Source: Armigeres subalbatus (taxonomy: Eukaryota; Arthropoda; Insecta; Diptera; Culicidae). From it: a stretch of DNA of 64,000 nt. The translations under genes and the position numbers were made by a program. This document shows positions 59,754 to 64,000 of the stretch, piece by piece. The stretch spans positions 392,570,632 through 392,634,631 of the forward strand of contig NC_085141.1 of NCBI RefSeq assembly GCF_024139115.2, read 5' to 3'. The notes below the pieces were generated by a model, which worked only from the letters and a program-made list of their open reading frames with translations, was not told the DNA's origin and made no database searches. Positions within the stretch are counted from its first letter, which is position 1. Each line of letters begins with the position of its first letter.

Positions 59754-59941
59754 TACTAAATAATCTGATTGCCGGGGAGTTCTGGATTTTCTCCCAAATT
59801 CAAGCCTGCACGGTGGGCCTGGCCGTTTTAATACTTGTGTCATATTTATGATATGCTGCAAATATTAATGCAGACAAGAAAATGCTCGGGAATACAACCG
59901 ACATTTCCAGGATGCTTTTCAATACTGGCTGTGCATGTGCT

Positions 59942-60228
59942 AAGACAAGACAAGACAAGACAAGACATTCGAAAGTTCTTCCATGATTGACTACAAAAAT
60001 TGGTTCGACTGCTTCATCTTTTCTATGGCAATAAATGAGTCTGCGAGGTTTCAAAGCCAAGTTACCGAAATTTTGTATTCGTATATCACGAAGCAATGAT
60101 ACTTGTAGAGGTCGAAACAATTTCCAACCCGAAAAATACCTAAACCGGACCGAGAATCAAACCCAGCCATCCTCAGCATGGTCTTGCTTTGTAGCCGAGC
60201 ATCTTACCACACGGTTAAGGAGGGCCCC
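59942..60228 (-). mobile_element. Feilai-related SINE with intact pol III boxes and TCTTG tail
   Basis: Minus-strand 5' end GGGGCCCTCCTTAACCGTGT contains an A-box-like TAACCGTGTGGTAAGA (60202-60217). A B-box-like GGTTTGATTCTC follows (60152-60163), after gcaagaccatgctgaggatg. The body shares aggtatttttcgg, ttggaaattg and gaaacctcgcag features with Feilai. The 3' part differs and ends in about five TCTTG repeats. Confidence 0.8.
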
Positions 60229-60639
60229 AGACATTAGTACTAGCAATCATACACCCCCGGAAATAGTTGAACCATTTGGTTGGGAAACTGCAGATGTAAC
60301 ATTTTTGGCCAAAATGAGATTTTTATATATTCTAAATCCTCGTCCAAAAATACGTAATCGGATTGATTGAACTGTATCAAAGAAATCGAAAGATTCGGTG
60401 CCAATTTATTTAAAAACAGTTTTATGTTCTTTTTTCTTCCACATGTGTATAGTGCACGTCCACATTAGAGGAGCGTGAGTATTTAGAATGTCTGGCGGCT
60501 ATACACATTCTTCATCAGCAACTGTACTGATCAAGTGAGGCTGTGTTAGCTATTTGCCAGTCGGTCGTCAAGCTCAGACCCGACCGCATTGCTTAGGCAA
60601 GAGCACGCAAGTCGTTTAGATGTATTTCTTTCTTTTCTT

Positions 60640-62860
60640 ATGGATCCAGTACACCTCCGGTGGTGCAAAGGGCCGACTTGAAAGATCTCCATCCTGAGCG
60701 TTGCCCGGCTATCGCTTTAACCTGTTGCCAGGTTAGATTTCGGTCGACTTCTTTTATTTCTTTATTGAGGCTTCGCCGCCATGAGCCTCTGGGTCTGCCG
60801 CTGCTGCGATGTCCCGCTGGGTTCCAGTCTAATGCTTGTTTACAGATTTCGTTTCCGCCCCTACGTAGAGTGTGGCCGACCCAGCCCCACTTCCGATCCC
60901 GAATTTCTGTTGCTATCGGCCTCTGGTGACAACGACGATGGAGCTCGTTGTTTGAGATCCAGTTGTGAGGCCACCAGGCCCGAATTATATACCGCAGGCA
61001 TCTGTTAATGAACACCTGCAGCCGTTGAGTGTTCTCCACTGATACACACCATGTTTCGCTAGCGTATAACAGCACAGATTTCACGTTAGAGTCGAAAATT
61101 CGTATTTTGGTGCGTTCACTTATCTGCCTGTTTTTCCAGATATTTCTTAAACTCGCAAAGGCAGCCCTTGCTTTCTTGATCCGTGCACCTATGTCGATCT
61201 TGGTACCGCCGTCTGACGCCATTTGGCTACCAAGATATTGGAAGCTTTCAACATTCTCCACTGGTTGCCCGGTTACTGTGAAACTGGATGGGGTCACCGT
61301 GTTTACATCCAACGATTTGGTTTTGTTGACGTTGATGACTAAATCTGCCGAAGAAGAGCGCTCAGCAAGGTCGTTGAGTTTACTCTGCACATCAGAGCGC
61401 CGTTGCGCGAGGAGTGCAACGTCATCAGCCAATTCGAAGTCGTTTAGGTGCTTCATGGTTATAGGCTGCCATAACAGCCCGCGGTTTGGTTCACGGTCAA
61501 TCGCATCTACCAGAATCTCGTCGATTACGATGAGGAACAGTAACGGTGATAGAATACATACTTGCCTAACACCAGCTACGACCCGGATAAGGTCGGACAA
61601 TACCCCATTGCGCAGCACTCTACACGAAAAGGCCTCGTACTGTGCTTCAGTGCTTCGATGAGGCCGATGATTTTCTCGGGAACCCCCTTGCGTCTCAGGG
61701 CGCCCCACATATTTTCGTGATTAAGACGGTCGAAAGCTTTTTCGTAGTCAATGAATACCAAGTAAAGGGACTCTTGGAATTCGTTCACCTGCTCCAGAAT
61801 GATGCGGAGCGTGACAATATGGCCCACACAGGATCTTCCGGCACGGAATCCGGCCTGCTGACGCCGGAGAGTCGCATCGATCTTCTCCTGAATCCAGGCT
61901 AGGATAACTTTGCATAGAAATTTGAAAACAGTACACAGCAACATAATGCCTCGCCAGTTATCGCATACAGTCAGGTCACCCTTTTTGAGCACCTTCACTA
62001 AGATACCTTGCATCCAGTCGACCGGGAAAGTTGCAGTGTCCCAGATATTACTAAATAAACGATGCAGTAGTTGAGCGGATGCCATGGGGTCAGCTTTGAG
62101 CATCTCGGCTGATATGTGATCGACCCCTGGGGCTTTATTCGATTTCATGCTTTGGATGGCTGTTTGGATCTCTAGCAGTGATGGAGCTTCGGTATTGACT
62201 CGTGTTATAAGTCGGATCCTAGGCAGATTATGCCGAGGTGGTGATGGCCTGGCTGGCACTTGAAAAAGTTCTTCGAAGCGCTCGAACCAGCGTTTTAGCT
62301 GGTCAGTTGGGTCGGTCAATAACTGATCATTCGGGTCTTTCACAGGCATCCTTGCATTCATCTTCGCCCCGCTTAAGCGTCGTGAGATATCGTAGAGGAG
62401 GCGAATGTCCCCGGTTGCGGCGGCTCTCTCTCCTTCGTCGGCCAGAGAGTCTGTCCACGCTCGCTTGTCCCGTCGACATGAGCGTTTTACTTCCTTCTCA
62501 AGAGCCGAGTATCGTTGACGGGCTAAGACTTTGGCTCCTCTGGTTTTTGATCGCTCTATCGCGGCTTTGGCTTCTCTTCGCTCCTCTATCTTCTTCCAGG
62601 TCTCATCGGTGATCCATTGTTTTCTCTGAGTGCGCAGTTCGCCCAGATTGTTCTCGCTGGTGGCGATGAAGGCATTCTTGATGGCAGTCCATTGGTCTTC
62701 CACGCTGCCACCTTCCGGAATATCTGCAGCACGCGTCTCCAGTTCTTCAACGAAGGACCGTTTCACCGTGACATCTTCCAGTCGTCCAACTATTTCCTCC
62801 TGCCGACGAATTCGCGCAATGCGCAGGCGTATTTCGCCGATGAGGAGCACAACGAGCAAA
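60640..62860 (-). pseudogene. RTE-like LINE, 5'-truncated and frameshifted
   Basis: On the minus strand a 427-codon frame (61576-62859) contains the post-endonuclease linker and the first half of reverse transcriptase: SNKAPGVDHISAEMLKADPM, CDNWRGIMLLCTVFK, QAGFRAGRSCVGHIVTLR and VFIDYEKAFDRLNHENMW. A second frame (60638-61708) continues with LSPLLFLIVIDEIL, the catalytic box as LADD (FELADDVALLAQ), ESFQYLGSQMASDGG and a C-terminus with GWVGHTLRRG and QALDWNPAGH. A single frameshift near 61600-61700 separates them. The endonuclease and ORF1 are missing. The C-terminal style is what I associate with RTE-clade elements. Confidence 0.88.
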
Positions 62861-63500
62861 ACAATGCAAATTTAAATCCTACCACACTGGATGAAGGCAT
62901 GATGAAAATGATGTTGCAGCAGTTTGCACAAACAAGACAACTACCTAATTGGTAATGTGCGTAGCGAGATCGGAGAAGTCAATCAGTCAAATCGGAGCTG
63001 AAGTGGGAAATAAAATCGGTTAAACATGAATGCTCAACCAAGTTTAAACACTATTACACTGCGCTGGATTTGTTTGATGACAAAATGAACAACGTGTCGC
63101 AGAAAATCGGTTCCTTGGAAAACCGAAACGAGCTTGTTTTAAGCGGAATACCAATTAGTTCTGGTGAGAATCTGAAGTCGACCCTCAATGCAATCGGGAG
63201 ATACTTAGCTATAAAAGAATCAACTACTGAACTGGCGGAAATCAAGCGAATGAAGTCTACATGCAACTCAGTTAGTCACAACCTCATCGTAGTGCGCTGA
63301 GGTCATCAAGAGATGAATTCTACAGTGCCTAGGTGCGCAATCGTGATCTACAGCTGAAACATATCAGATTCTGACCATCGGGTGCACGTTAACGAAAGTC
63401 TTACCACAGAGACACGCGAGCTGAAAACGGCGGCACAAAAATTGAAGACAGCGGGAAAGTTGTCGTCGGTATAACCAAGATGTCGATCACGTAAAGCTTG
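62861..63500 (+). pseudogene. LINE ORF1 remnant
   Basis: Forward frames encode DDKMNNVSQKIGSLENRNEL, VLSGIPISSGENLKSTLNAI and SHNLIVVR. After a frame break, HVNESLTTETRELKTAAQKL follows. The order coiled N-part, ENRxxLxxxGIP, then VFVNESLT...LRxxA is typical of CR1/L2/Jockey-style ORF1 nucleic-acid-binding proteins. It meets the minus-strand LINE head to head at about 62860. Broken by stops. Confidence 0.6.
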
Positions 63501-63531
63501 CTGTGGGAGGGCCACCGATCACTTGTAATTA

Positions 63532-63900
63532 CAGTCGACTCTCTACATCTCGATGTTCTATATCTCGATATCTCTTCCTATGTCGATGGTTTCCTCAGTC
63601 CCTTCAATATACATACATTTGGGCTTCCTACATCTCGATAACCTCCCTATCTCGATATTTCTCTATCCTGATGTGTTCTGATCATATTTTGTTCAGGATT
63701 TACTCTCCATATGTCAATATGTTCAAATTTTTAGGCTACTAGATCATGCTTAGACAATAACAAATACATCAACAACAGGAAACGACATTTATTTTTTTTG
63801 TCGTTTTTCATATCAACGAGCATTTTTGGATCCATTCCAATTTTCCTTCCATTCCTCGATCTCTCCCTACCTCGATGGTCGAGATGTGGAGAGGCGACTG
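63532..63900. mobile_element. pogo-like MITE with TA flanks, 369 bp
   Basis: Ends CAGTCGACTCTCTACATCTC and inverted GAGATGTGGAGAGGCGACTG, both next to TA. Subterminal ctcgat motifs (tatctcgatatctc, cctatctcgata) recur, as in pogo/Tigger-type elements I know. No transposase. Confidence 0.88.
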
Positions 63901-63902
63901 TA

Positions 63903-64000
63903 TCATTCTTTTTATTATATGTCGTTCACTTTTAAGTGCTGTTTATGTCACTCCCAGTGATGATCGCTTTTACCTACCCAAATAAGCTTAACACTTGCCA
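63903..64000. other. Window end, nothing recognised
   Basis: Short AT-rich remainder without features. Confidence 0.3.

Noticed and set aside
60150..60228. Possible tRNA gene from pol III boxes
   Set aside because: The boxes belong to a SINE body with a long 3' extension. A proper cloverleaf and acceptor stem are not evident.

Overview
The window looks like a stretch of mosquito genome, most likely Aedes. The evidence is tRNA-derived SINEs that match what I know of the Aedes Feilai family, several LINE types, many MITEs and long minisatellites. Almost all long open frames here are either transposon remnants or tandem-repeat artefacts. The only host gene I can support is a neuroligin-family (cholinesterase-like adhesion) gene on the minus strand.

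Five internal exons of that gene are visible: 52513-52710, 52070-52455, 51713-51858, 12748-12886 and 12382-12664. Splice sites and codon phases agree at every internal junction. The third and fourth exons are separated by an intron of about 38.8 kb, so positions 12887-51712 are intronic. Exons for the signal peptide and N-terminal domain, and for the C-terminal and transmembrane part, lie outside the window or were not recognised.

Layout. 1-12.3 kb: downstream intron or flank, with a near-perfect 114-bp-arm hairpin (356-596), several MITEs or foldback elements, a Helitron-like 3' end and a 24-bp minisatellite (7.5-9.4 kb) that is open in many frames. 12.4-12.9 kb: two neuroligin exons. 13.5-28.6 kb: a Feilai-like SINE, two broken Jockey-like LINE copies, a hAT fragment inserted in the first copy, a second type of LINE on the minus strand, and two copies of a satellite-plus-tail segmental duplication. 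28.6-34.3 kb: mostly featureless intron with a Tc1-like remnant. 34.4-41.9 kb: a long minisatellite of about 22-25 bp units, interrupted by a young LTR element of 2,338 bp whose interior is almost entirely tandem repeat. 41.9-47.6 kb: LINE scraps, a SINE-like fragment and plain intron. 47.65-50.9 kb: the same minisatellite in inverted orientation. 51.7-52.7 kb: three neuroligin exons. 52.7-64 kb: the upstream intron, with a 1.15-kb foldback element, two TA-flanked elements with GGGGA ends, a SINE, an RTE-like LINE, a LINE ORF1 remnant and a pogo-like MITE.

The points most worth following are the non-coding LTR element with complete LTRs, TSD and polypurine tract around a tandem-repeat interior; the oppositely oriented minisatellite arrays inside a presumably transcribed intron, which could fold into long double-stranded RNA; and the isolated long hairpin near the left end.
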